A model generated the notes under the pieces. That model saw nothing but the letters and a program-made list of their open reading frames with translations, did no database searches and was not told where the DNA came from. From NCBI GenBank assembly GCA_903840825.1, contig CAIMHL010000649.1, forward strand, positions 1 through 6,866: 6,866 bases of DNA, written 5' to 3'. Shown piece after piece: positions 1 to 5,502 of the stretch (the first letter of the stretch is position 1; each line of letters starts with the position of its first letter). The stretch is from an uncultured beta proteobacterium. Its GTDB lineage: Bacteria > Pseudomonadota > Gammaproteobacteria > Burkholderiales > Burkholderiaceae_C. The position numbers and the translations under genes are program-made.

Positions 1-191
1 GCCTGAATACCGCTGGTACTCCAGGCCGGAAAAGCCGCCTGAGCCGCAGCCACAGCGGCATTCACATGGCCAACACCACCTTGGGTGTACTGACCCACCA
101 CATCGGCCGTGTGGCTGGGGTTGATGTTGGGGCTTGTGCTCGGGCCGGCGATCCATTCGCCGTTGATGAGGTTGAGGTAAGGAGTATTCAT
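1..191 (-). CDS. Aldehyde dehydrogenase, N-terminal fragment (probable alpha-ketoglutarate semialdehyde dehydrogenase)
   Basis: The first 63 residues of an aldehyde dehydrogenase are visible; the rest lies beyond the left edge. The start, MNTPYLNLINGEWIAG, is the usual NAD(P)-dependent ALDH opening (a 'LxINGEW' beta-strand), followed by an 'NPS' stretch and an alanine-rich helix ending in FPAWS, equivalent to the common 'AFPAW' motif. The catalytic Cys and Glu lie outside the window. Family knowledge: ALDHs beside 2-keto-3-deoxy-pentonate dehydratases oxidise alpha-ketoglutarate semialdehyde to alpha-ketoglutarate, the last step of non-phosphorylating pentose catabolism. That role is inferred from the gene just upstream, which ends 23 bp before this start. 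The ATG at 191 has no Shine-Dalgarno sequence. ALDH membership is secure; the substrate is not proven. Confidence 0.85.
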   Translation of the reverse strand, partial: MNTPYLNLINGEWIAGPSTSPNINPSHTADVVGQYTQGGVGHVNAAVAAAQAAFPAWSTSGIQ

Positions 192-214
192 GGTGTGAGG
201 TGCTTATTTGTTTT

Positions 215-1129
215 TCAGGCCCAGCGCAAGACAAGGGGATCGAGCCTTTTGGCGGTTTCCAGTAACCCATTTCGCACCTCAGGGTGCATGACCGGAAATG
301 GGTGGCGTGGGGCTTCGCAGTCAATGACGCCGCCCGCCTTCATGAGCGCCTTGGCGGTCAAAATCCCGCCCTGGCGGTTTTCATAATTGATGAGCGGCAG
401 CCAGCGGGTGTAGTGGGCAATGGCTTCCTCTCGCCGTCCAGCAGCGTAGGCATCCATGATCTGGCGAATGCCGTCGGGGTAGGCGCCACCCGTCATGGCC
501 CCGGTGGCACCGGCGTCCAGATCGGGCAGCAAGGTGATGGCTTCTTCGCCGTCCCACGGGCCTTCAATCGCATCGCCACCCAGGCGAATCAACTCGCGCA
601 GTTTGGACGCTGCACCGGCCGTCTCGATCTTGAAGTACGCGACGTGTTCGATCTCTTTCGCCATGCGCGCCAGGAAAGATGGCGACAGCGGTGTGCCGCT
701 CATGGGTGCATCCTGGATCATGATGGGGATGTCGATGGCGCTTGAGAGCGCGGCATAAAACTCATAGATCTTTTCTTCGCTGGCCCGCAAGGTGGCGCCG
801 TGGTAAGGCGGCATGACCATCACCATGGCTGCACCTTGTTCTTGCGCACGGAGGCTGCGCTCGGCGCAAACTTTTGTTCCGAAATGCGTGGTGGTCACAA
901 TCACCGGCACCCGGCCCGCTACATGCATGAGGATGGCGGTGGTGAGCACCTCGCGCTCGTCGTCCGACAGGAGGAACTGTTCGGAGAAGTTGGCCAGGAT
1001 GCACAGGCCCGTGGCGCCCGCATCAATCATGAAATCAATGCAACGCAACTGGCTTGGCAAGTCCAGCTCGCCGGCGTCGTTGAAGGTGGTGGGCACCACC
1101 GGAAATACGCCCTTGTAACGTGCGTGCAT
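215..1129 (-). CDS. DapA/NAL-superfamily dehydratase, probable 2-keto-3-deoxy-L-pentonate (L-arabinonate) dehydratase
   Basis: A 304-residue protein of the dihydrodipicolinate synthase / N-acetylneuraminate lyase superfamily, predicted to be a cytosolic TIM barrel and of normal family length. Visible landmarks: GVFPVVPTTF near residues 7-16, GLCILANFSEQF (41-52) at the ligand-binding loop, TTTHF (79-83), and the Schiff-base lysine K167 in YFKIE. It closely resembles, from memory, proteins annotated as L-2-keto-3-deoxyarabonate dehydratase, which lose water from 2-keto-3-deoxy-L-pentonate to give alpha-ketoglutarate semialdehyde. The strand that usually carries the catalytic tyrosine of DHDPS/NAL (YNxP) reads IQDAP (138-142). 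I chose the ATG at 1129, one base after the upstream gene's TAA; a TTG at 1138 would add three residues and overlap that gene. The tight junction indicates one operon. DHDPS of lysine synthesis is unlikely given the neighbours. Confidence 0.87.
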   Translation of the reverse strand: MHARYKGVFPVVPTTFNDAGELDLPSQLRCIDFMIDAGATGLCILANFSEQFLLSDDEREVLTTAILMHVAGRVPVIVTTTHFGTKVCAERSLRAQEQGAAMVMVMPPYHGATLRASEEKIYEFYAALSSAIDIPIMIQDAPMSGTPLSPSFLARMAKEIEHVAYFKIETAGAASKLRELIRLGGDAIEGPWDGEEAITLLPDLDAGATGAMTGGAYPDGIRQIMDAYAAGRREEAIAHYTRWLPLINYENRQGGILTAKALMKAGGVIDCEAPRHPFPVMHPEVRNGLLETAKRLDPLVLRWA

Positions 1130-1130
1130 A

Positions 1131-2303
1131 TTATTCAATGATGTTGAACTGATCCAGGAACTCGGTCTTCATCGTTAGGCCCAGGCCGGGCTTGTTGTCG
1201 TCGAGTTGCACAAAGCCGTTTTCAGCCACCGGCTCGCCGTCAAAGATGTAATAGAACAACTCGTTGCCCACTTCCACATCAAACATCGGGAAGTACTCGC
1301 TCATGGGCGAGGCAATCGTGCTCATGGTGAGGTGGTAGTTGTGCATCTGGCCCGCATGCGGAATGACCGGCACACTGAAGGCTTCGCACAGCGCATTGAT
1401 CTTGTGCGCGGCTGTGATGCCCCCCACGCGGTTGGTGTCGTACTGCACCACGCTGACCGCTTTTTTGTCTAGTAACTGCTTGAAGCCGTACAGGCTGAAC
1501 TCATGCTCACCGCCAGAAATCGGGATGCTGGTGAGCTGGTTGAGTTCGGCGTAACCGTCGATGTCGTCGGCAATCACCGGCTCTTCCAGCCAGCGCGGCT
1601 CGTATTTTTCTAGCTTGGGCAAGATACGCTTGGCGTACTCCAGGTTCCAGCCCATGTAGCATTCCAGCATCAGGTCGTTGTCGTAGCCGATGACTTCGCG
1701 GATAGCTTCGACCGATTTCAAATTTTCGGCAACCCCTTTTTGCAGGTGCGCCGGGCCGTAGCCAAAGCGCATCTTGAAGGCGGTGAAGCCCTGGTCTTTG
1801 TACTTTTGGGCCTCGGCCTGCATCTCATCCAGATTGGTCCGGTAGAGCTTGGAGTAATAGCAGGGAATTTTTTCCTTGGTGCGTCCACCGAGCAACTTGA
1901 AGACCGGCTTGTTGACCGACTTGCCCAGGATGTCCCAGATGGCAAGATCAATGGCCGAGATGGCGGCCATGGTCACGCCCTTACGGCCCCAGGCGTGTGT
2001 GGCGCGGTACATGCGTTGCCACAGGTATTCGTAGTCCCAGGGGTCCTGGCCCAGCACCAGCGGCGTGAGGTATTGGTCAATGATAGCTTTGGCAATGGCG
2101 GGCGCCAGGGCTACGTTGCCCAGGCCGATGATTCCGTCATCGGTTTCAATCTCCACCACCGTCCAGGAGTGAAAGCGGAAGGTGCTCATGGACTCGGTTT
2201 TGGAATACACCAAGTCCATGGCGTTGGAGCAGAAGTTGCCTTGGGGCGGAACAGTCTTGCCCTTCCATTCGAAAACACGGGCGCGTACAGATTTGATTTT
2301 CAT
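1131..2303 (-). CDS. Enolase-superfamily sugar-acid dehydratase, L-rhamnonate dehydratase (RhmD)-like
   Basis: A 390-residue mandelate racemase-type member of the enolase superfamily. The N-terminal capping domain covers about residues 1-125 and the barrel follows. Visible metal-site and catalytic candidates: K177 in KMRFGYGP, E214 in LMLECYMGW, E240 in WLEEP, E266 in SGGEHE, D289 in VQYDTNR and H316 in IPHAGQMHNYH. These match, in order and spacing, the Salmonella RhmD residues as I recall them (D226, E252, E280, D302, H329). RhmD-type enzymes remove water from an aldonate to give a 2-keto-3-deoxy acid in a Mg2+-dependent reaction. With a keto-deoxy-pentonate dehydratase and ALDH directly downstream, a pentonate such as L-lyxonate or L-arabinonate is at least as likely a substrate as L-rhamnonate. 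The first metal ligand is Glu rather than Asp. It starts 22 bp after the preceding gene, without a clear ribosome-binding site. Confidence 0.85.
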   Translation of the reverse strand: MKIKSVRARVFEWKGKTVPPQGNFCSNAMDLVYSKTESMSTFRFHSWTVVEIETDDGIIGLGNVALAPAIAKAIIDQYLTPLVLGQDPWDYEYLWQRMYRATHAWGRKGVTMAAISAIDLAIWDILGKSVNKPVFKLLGGRTKEKIPCYYSKLYRTNLDEMQAEAQKYKDQGFTAFKMRFGYGPAHLQKGVAENLKSVEAIREVIGYDNDLMLECYMGWNLEYAKRILPKLEKYEPRWLEEPVIADDIDGYAELNQLTSIPISGGEHEFSLYGFKQLLDKKAVSVVQYDTNRVGGITAAHKINALCEAFSVPVIPHAGQMHNYHLTMSTIASPMSEYFPMFDVEVGNELFYYIFDGEPVAENGFVQLDDNKPGLGLTMKTEFLDQFNIIE

Positions 2304-2325
2304 GGTGATGTTGCGAAGTTAAAAG

Positions 2326-3354
2326 TCAAGCGTTGGAGGGGTGCAAACGTGTCGTACCCATGCGACACGCAATCTGAAAAGCATTGAGCGTGGCGTTCAC
2401 ATCGGCACGACCTTGGCCGGCAATGTCATACGCCGTTCCATGCGCAGGGGTGGTGATAGGCACGGGCAAGCCGCCCTGCACCGTCACACCTTGGCTGAAG
2501 CCCATGAGCTTGATGGCAATCTGGCCCTGGTCGTGGTACATAGTGACGATGGCCTGGTACTCGCCATCGCGCGCCTTCAAAAAGATGGTGTCTGCGGGGA
2601 ACGGCCCGGCAACCGCAAAGCCCTGCGCATTCAGTGCCACAATCGCCGGGGCAATGATGTCGATTTCTTCTCGCCCACAGGTGCCACCGTCACCGCCATG
2701 CGGGTTGAACGCCGCCACGGCGACTTTGGGCTGGGCGATGCCGTTGGCCTGCAGCGACTTGTAAATCAGCTTGGCCGCGTCCACGATGCGATCTGTGCTG
2801 AGCAGGGCCGCAGCATCCTTGAGCGGGATGTGCGAAGACACGCGTGAGGTCCACAAATGACCCAAGGTGTTGAACTCACAAAAGTAACCCGTGACGCCCA
2901 GGTACTGGGCAAAGTGGTGCAACTCGTCTTCATGCTTCAGGCCTCCTTGCTTCATGGCAAATTTGTTCAGTGGGGCAAAGCAAATGGCATCAACCTCTCC
3001 GCGCTGGGTGCCGTCCATGCAGAGGTTCAGCGCCTGCAGAGTGGACGCACCACAGGCGGCTTGCGCCTGGCTGCGTTGCACTTGCTCGGGGCGAATCGTG
3101 TCCAGAGCCAGAAACGCCGGCAGGCTTTGATCGGCGCGGCTGCGCACCTCCGCCAGACTGCCCACCGCTTGCGTGGCTACCGTCACGCCTGCAATAGTCT
3201 GACCATCCTGCCAAAGCCAGGGGTCGCCCAGCAGCACGATGTTGGCCTGGGTGGTGATGCCGGGCTGGCTCAACAGTCGAGCGATCAGCTCAGGACCAAT
3301 GCCGGCGGCATCGCCCAGGGTCAGTGCCACAACGGGCGTGTTTTTATTGCTCAT
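2326..3354 (-). CDS. PdxA-family dehydrogenase (PdxA2-like paralog of 4-hydroxythreonine-4-phosphate dehydrogenase)
   Basis: A 342-residue PdxA-family NAD-dependent oxidoreductase, typical in length. Visible motifs: GDAAGIGPE (14-22, GDPAGIGPE in classic PdxA), HIPL with putative metal ligand H175, NPHGGDGG with H219, MYHDQGQIAIKLMGF with H274, and TTPAHGT (301-307). The YHDQGQIAIKLMGF and VQGGLP forms match the catabolic PdxA2 subgroup better than biosynthetic PdxA (YHDQGxxxLKxxGF with 'NxTxGLP'). Known PdxA2 enzymes oxidise and decarboxylate D-threonate/D-erythronate 4-phosphate, and a related protein (TphB) acts on a terephthalate diol. Here it heads a pentonate-type operon with no DUF1537 kinase in view, so its substrate is unknown. 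The ATG at 3354 follows a 133-bp intergenic region probably holding the operon promoter. It has no Shine-Dalgarno sequence. A vitamin B6 role cannot be excluded but is less likely. Confidence 0.83.
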   Translation of the reverse strand: MSNKNTPVVALTLGDAAGIGPELIARLLSQPGITTQANIVLLGDPWLWQDGQTIAGVTVATQAVGSLAEVRSRADQSLPAFLALDTIRPEQVQRSQAQAACGASTLQALNLCMDGTQRGEVDAICFAPLNKFAMKQGGLKHEDELHHFAQYLGVTGYFCEFNTLGHLWTSRVSSHIPLKDAAALLSTDRIVDAAKLIYKSLQANGIAQPKVAVAAFNPHGGDGGTCGREEIDIIAPAIVALNAQGFAVAGPFPADTIFLKARDGEYQAIVTMYHDQGQIAIKLMGFSQGVTVQGGLPVPITTPAHGTAYDIAGQGRADVNATLNAFQIACRMGTTRLHPSNA

Positions 3355-3423
3355 GGTTGTTTATTCAAGTTCGATTCAATTCGGGTAACAAATCCAACGG
3401 ACAAAGTAAACTTGTACACAGGT

Positions 3424-3433
3424 TGGTTAACCA
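3424..3433. promoter_or_regulatory. Putative GntR-family operator TGGTTAACCA before the catabolic operon
   Basis: TGGTTAACCA is a perfect 10-bp palindrome (TGGT-N2-ACCA), the architecture of UxuR/ExuR-type GntR operators; the FadR site is TGGT-N3-ACCA. It lies 70 bp upstream of the pdxA-like ATG and downstream of the regulator gene. A weak promoter candidate on the minus strand, TTGAGC (3455-3460) and TATGGT (3430-3435) with a long 19-bp spacer, would place the palindrome across the -10 box, consistent with repression. The palindrome is directly visible; its binding role is inferred and the promoter call is weak. Confidence 0.45.
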
Positions 3434-3446
3434 TACCAGTTGAGTT

Positions 3447-3467
3447 AAAAAAATGCTCAATCTGAGC
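3447..3467 (-). terminator. Weak intrinsic terminator after the GntR gene
   Basis: On the minus strand GCTCA-GAT-TGAGC forms a 5-bp stem with a 3-nt loop, followed after one base by seven T residues. It begins 20 bp after the regulator's stop codon. The stem is short, so termination may be partial. If it works, it separates the regulator transcript from the catabolic operon, which would then need its own promoter in 3355-3446. Confidence 0.4.
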
Positions 3468-3487
3468 TATGGTCAATTGGTAATGAC

Positions 3488-4258
3488 TCATCTGCGCGTG
3501 CTCATTTCTTCAAAAGTAGTTCTCTGAACCTGATCCAGATGCTTTTGTACCTCCGCTGCTGCCAATTCCGGGTCGCCGATTTTTAGCGCCCCAACAATGG
3601 CGGCGTGCTCTGCAACACTGTGGGCAATGGCGCCTGGCTTTTGTAAGGCTCGACGCCGAAAATCCAAAGCGTAGTCATAAAAATCCGACACCACATCCAC
3701 CAGCAGGGTGTTGCCACAAGCGCGGTACAAGGTCGTGTGAAATTCCCGATCAGAAATCTGAAACCCAACTGGATCATCGATCGAGAGGCGCTGTTCCCGG
3801 ACCAAGTCATCTAAACGCTCTAATTCATTGGCGCTGATGCGCTGCGCCGCCAACCGGATAACCTGTAACTCCACCGCTGCACGGGCTTCGACGACCTCTT
3901 CAAATGAGCGGTCTTTCAGGTTACCCAAGGTGCTCACCGAGTCCTGCATCGAAAGTAGCCCAGGCCCGATCACACGGGTTCGCGAGCCTTGGCTGACTTC
4001 CACCATTTTTCTGGCGTGCAACACGCCAATCGCCGCCCTGACCGTCTCGCGCGACACCTTGAGAGTGCTCGCCAGCGCCCGCTCCGACGGTAATTCGTCC
4101 CCCACGCGCAACAGTCCAGAATGAATCATGTAAGCGAGTTTGTCGCTGATTTGATCCTTGACAGTACGCTTACTGACACGTCCGTGATCTCCGGGAATGC
4201 GGTCTATCAGTTCCATTAGTTGACGTAGTTGGCTTGAGTGGTTGGTTGGTACATCCAT
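3488..4258 (-). CDS. GntR-family transcriptional regulator, FadR (FCD) subfamily
   Basis: A 256-residue regulator from the ATG at 4258. An N-terminal winged helix covers about residues 32-97, with the signature GDELPSERALASTLKVSRETVR, G91 in the wing and RVIG after it. A C-terminal all-helical FCD ligand-binding domain follows. The typical FCD metal-site residues are visible as D170 and H174 in SDREFHTTLYRACGN, H218 in AEHAAIV and H240 in VQKHLDQV. FCD regulators usually sense small carboxylates and release DNA on binding them. The neighbouring operon suggests a sugar acid or 2-keto-3-deoxy acid as effector, which is inference. A GTG at 4333 would add 25 residues (TVCGRLSGAVQGN and onward) that do not resemble a GntR start; I prefer 4258, though neither start has a good ribosome-binding site. 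A TGGTAC/GTACCA inverted repeat spans the preferred start, suggesting autoregulation. Confidence 0.88.
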   Translation of the reverse strand: MDVPTNHSSQLRQLMELIDRIPGDHGRVSKRTVKDQISDKLAYMIHSGLLRVGDELPSERALASTLKVSRETVRAAIGVLHARKMVEVSQGSRTRVIGPGLLSMQDSVSTLGNLKDRSFEEVVEARAAVELQVIRLAAQRISANELERLDDLVREQRLSIDDPVGFQISDREFHTTLYRACGNTLLVDVVSDFYDYALDFRRRALQKPGAIAHSVAEHAAIVGALKIGDPELAAAEVQKHLDQVQRTTFEEMSTRR

Positions 4259-4265
4259 CGTACCA
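4247..4265. promoter_or_regulatory. Inverted repeat TGGTAC-N7-GTACCA over the regulator start, possible self-operator
   Basis: Two perfect 6-bp arms separated by 7 bp flank the ATG at 4258. The segment 4240-4267 shares GGTTGGTT and TACCAGT with 3421-3440 in front of the catabolic operon, so the same regulator may recognise half-sites at both places. Another half-site, AACTGGTCAG (4343-4352), resembles half of the E. coli FadR operator. The arms are directly visible; regulation is inferred. The spacing (TGGT-N11-ACCA) differs from the usual 2-3 bp, so this may be two separate half-sites. Confidence 0.35.
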
Positions 4266-4329
4266 GTAGATTTGAGCAACTTGGGTAGGGGGTTACCCTG
4301 TACAGCACCACTCAACCGTCCACAAACGG

Positions 4330-4510
4330 TCACACCAATTTCAACTGGTCAGTCGAATTCCACACCTGCAAGTTAGGCAAATAGCGCACGGTGCCGCTGT
4401 CCTGCAGGCTAAAACTGCACAGCACCTTCATGCCGCTGGTAAGGCAAGCGCGGCACTTGTTCAAGATACACACGTGCAGCGCGCTCAATCAGTTGGGTTG
4501 GGCGCGACAT
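4330..4510 (-). other. Short coding-like fragment in two frames, unidentified; possible gene remnant
   Basis: Two short overlapping reading frames lie directly upstream of the regulator. One runs from the ATG at 4510 for 33 residues (MSRPTQLIERAARVYLEQVP...) to a TAG at 4409. The other is open in a different frame and contains MKVLCSFSLQDSGTVRY... from 4431 (33 residues) to a TGA at 4330-4332. Read together with a frameshift near 4430 they would make one protein of about 60 residues, which looks more like protein than noise. I do not recognise it. The final TGA overlaps the alternative GTG start of the regulator at 4333. It may be the tail of a decayed gene or chance. Confidence 0.25.
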
Positions 4511-4811
4511 TAGGTAAGGCCACGATGCCTAACCACCCACCAGAATGGCTGCAGACCTGCCCAGACTTTTCAACCGCCAGCGTTAGCAATGCGGATGGGA
4601 TGCCGCCGGCTGAGGGGCACCTTTATGGAACCCGAAGGAAAAAAAATTTCTGTTGCCCGAAAGCTGCCCCCCGTTAGTACCCACATTTGGTCGAAGTCCC
4701 GCCCGTACAGCCGACGGTCAACCACCGTCGCCAATGTCAGGTCTCGGGCAAGCAATTTGAAATTCTGTAGAACGGCTTACGCAAAAGAGACGATGAAGTA
4801 TGCCTACGGTC
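4511..4811. other. Gene-poor stretch downstream of the antitoxin, with one hairpin
   Basis: About 300 bp hold no recognisable gene. Open frames on both strands (up to 84 residues on the plus strand, ending inside the antitoxin's 3' end; 61 residues on the minus strand at 4570-4755) show no known motif or ribosome-binding site. The clearest structure is an inverted repeat at 4712-4730, CGACGGT-CAACC-ACCGTCG, a 7-bp stem with a 5-nt loop. It has no T-tract, so it is not a standard terminator. An A8 run lies at 4640-4647. I see no transposase fragment or insertion-sequence ends. Confidence 0.4.
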
Positions 4812-5132
4812 TCAGACTGCCACCGAGTGCGCCGACAGGCTGACGTTTAGCCGTTCGCGTATTGCCTGAAAAATGGCCGCGAGATTGTCCATGCTGGGGT
4901 TGCCAGTGGGAGACAACATCCTGTGCAAACTCTTGCTTGGCTTGGCGGTTAGCGTAGCGAGTTGCTCAAACCCGATGGTGGCGTTCACCAAGTCACGCAG
5001 GATCAGGCGTGCAGTCCCTGGCTCGCCATTGAGGAACAGAGTTGCAGCCTCATCCAGAAGAGCCTGTGCAAATGAGGGGTCACTTTGCACGCGCTGGATC
5101 ACGGTTTCTTTGAAATTCCTTGTCAGTGCCAT
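4812..5132 (-). CDS. HigA-like antitoxin, addiction-module antidote with HTH (COG3636 type)
   Basis: A 106-residue protein. The N-terminal part (about 1-48: ...FAQALLDEAATLFLNGEP...RLILRDLVNA) is helical. A Cro/CI-like helix-turn-helix covers about 50-92, including IGFEQLATLTAKPSKSLHRMLSPTGNP and SMDNLAAIFQAI. This is the layout of probable addiction-module antidote proteins that pair with COG3657 killer proteins. It neutralises its partner and usually represses its own promoter. Start: the ATG at 5132 is preceded at 8 nt by AAGGGG, lying in the last two sense codons of the toxin frame, a strong translation signal and evidence of toxin-first operon order. The frame is intact even though the adjacent toxin frame is interrupted. 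Family assignment is good; antitoxin activity is inferred. Confidence 0.85.
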   Translation of the reverse strand: MALTRNFKETVIQRVQSDPSFAQALLDEAATLFLNGEPGTARLILRDLVNATIGFEQLATLTAKPSKSLHRMLSPTGNPSMDNLAAIFQAIRERLNVSLSAHSVAV

Positions 5133-5137
5133 TGCAT

Positions 5138-5494
5138 TTACCCCTTGTGTTTGCTGTTTGATTTTGCGGTAATCGACTTTTTCCGGGCCTTGTATTCAGC
5201 CAATAGCTCCTTGGCTCTGTCGATGTCCCGTTGCTGGCCGCGCTTGGTGCCACCACCAAATAGAACAATGAACATGTCACCATCTTTAGCCAGATAGATC
5301 CGGTAGCCAGGCCCCCAGTCGATGATGTATTCACCCATGCCATCGAACCACTTGATACTTGATGTATTTCCCAACTCCATTCGAAGTTTGGCAACGGTGA
5401 CCTTGACAGCAGCTTGCGCTGACAAGCCGTCAAACCATTGTTTGTACGGGTTGGATTCATCCTCGCGTATGTACTCTTAGACTTTAATTAGCAT
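5138..5494 (-). pseudogene. HigB/RelE-like toxin (COG3657 addiction-module killer) with an in-frame TAA at codon 6
   Basis: From the ATG at 5494 the frame reads MLIKV, stop, EYIREDESNPYKQWFDGL..., then an uninterrupted 112 residues to the TAA at 5138-5140. Family members of this RelE/ParE-fold type begin roughly MIEVREYIRED..., so the residues on both sides of the stop align with the normal N-terminus; only codon 6 (TAA, 5477-5479) breaks it. The core is well preserved: IKWFDGMGEYIIDWGPGYRIYLAKDGD, then FGGGTKRGQQRDIDRAKELLAEYK, with the conserved RI(Y) strand and GGGTK loop. Intact, it would be about 118 residues, probably an mRNA-interfering toxin. An in-frame TTG at 5425 could start a 95-residue product, but it would lack the first beta-strand and helix. 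It ends 5 bp before the antitoxin start and shares the antitoxin's operon. The stop could be inactivating, or translation could restart internally. Confidence 0.8.
5141..5146 (-). promoter_or_regulatory. Ribosome-binding site AAGGGG for the antitoxin
   Basis: AAGGGG on the minus strand lies 8 nt before the antitoxin ATG and sits inside the last two sense codons of the toxin. It is the clearest Shine-Dalgarno sequence in the window. It could keep the antitoxin translated even when ribosomes stop at the toxin's early TAA. Confidence 0.6.
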
Positions 5495-5502
5495 GTAAAA
5501 TG

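Noticed and set aside
1740..2387. 215-residue plus-strand open frame opposite the RhmD-like gene.
   Set aside because: It is antisense to a gene with clear enolase-superfamily motifs; its length reflects codon bias on the opposite strand.
4259..4333. GTG-initiated N-terminal extension of the GntR regulator.
   Set aside because: The extra 25 residues do not look like a GntR N-terminus and the GTG lacks a ribosome-binding site. It is noted as an alternative only.
4526..4589. Possible integron attC site, from GCCTAAC at 4526-4532 and GTTAGCA around 4583-4589 near a toxin-antitoxin pair.
   Set aside because: Only one core matches the RYYYAAC/GTTRRRY consensus, and the inner arms (L''/L') show no complementarity. 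No integrase or second attC is present.
4640..4690. T-rich run (T8 on the minus strand) considered as an antitoxin terminator.
   Set aside because: The sequence before the run (GGGCAGCTTTCGGGCAAC) does not form a convincing stem, and the position is about 170 bp beyond the antitoxin stop.
4570..4755. 61-residue minus-strand open frame downstream of the antitoxin.
   Set aside because: No convincing start signal, domain or similarity; kept only in the description of the gene-poor stretch.
4589..4843. 84-residue plus-strand open frame.
   Set aside because: It has no ribosome-binding site, is arginine/serine-rich with no recognisable motif, and runs into the antitoxin's 3' end.
5080..5460. 126-residue open frame from an ATG at 5460 overlapping the toxin and antitoxin.
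   Set aside because: It is out of frame with the clearly conserved toxin and antitoxin sequences and has low-complexity, family-free content; a shadow of those genes.
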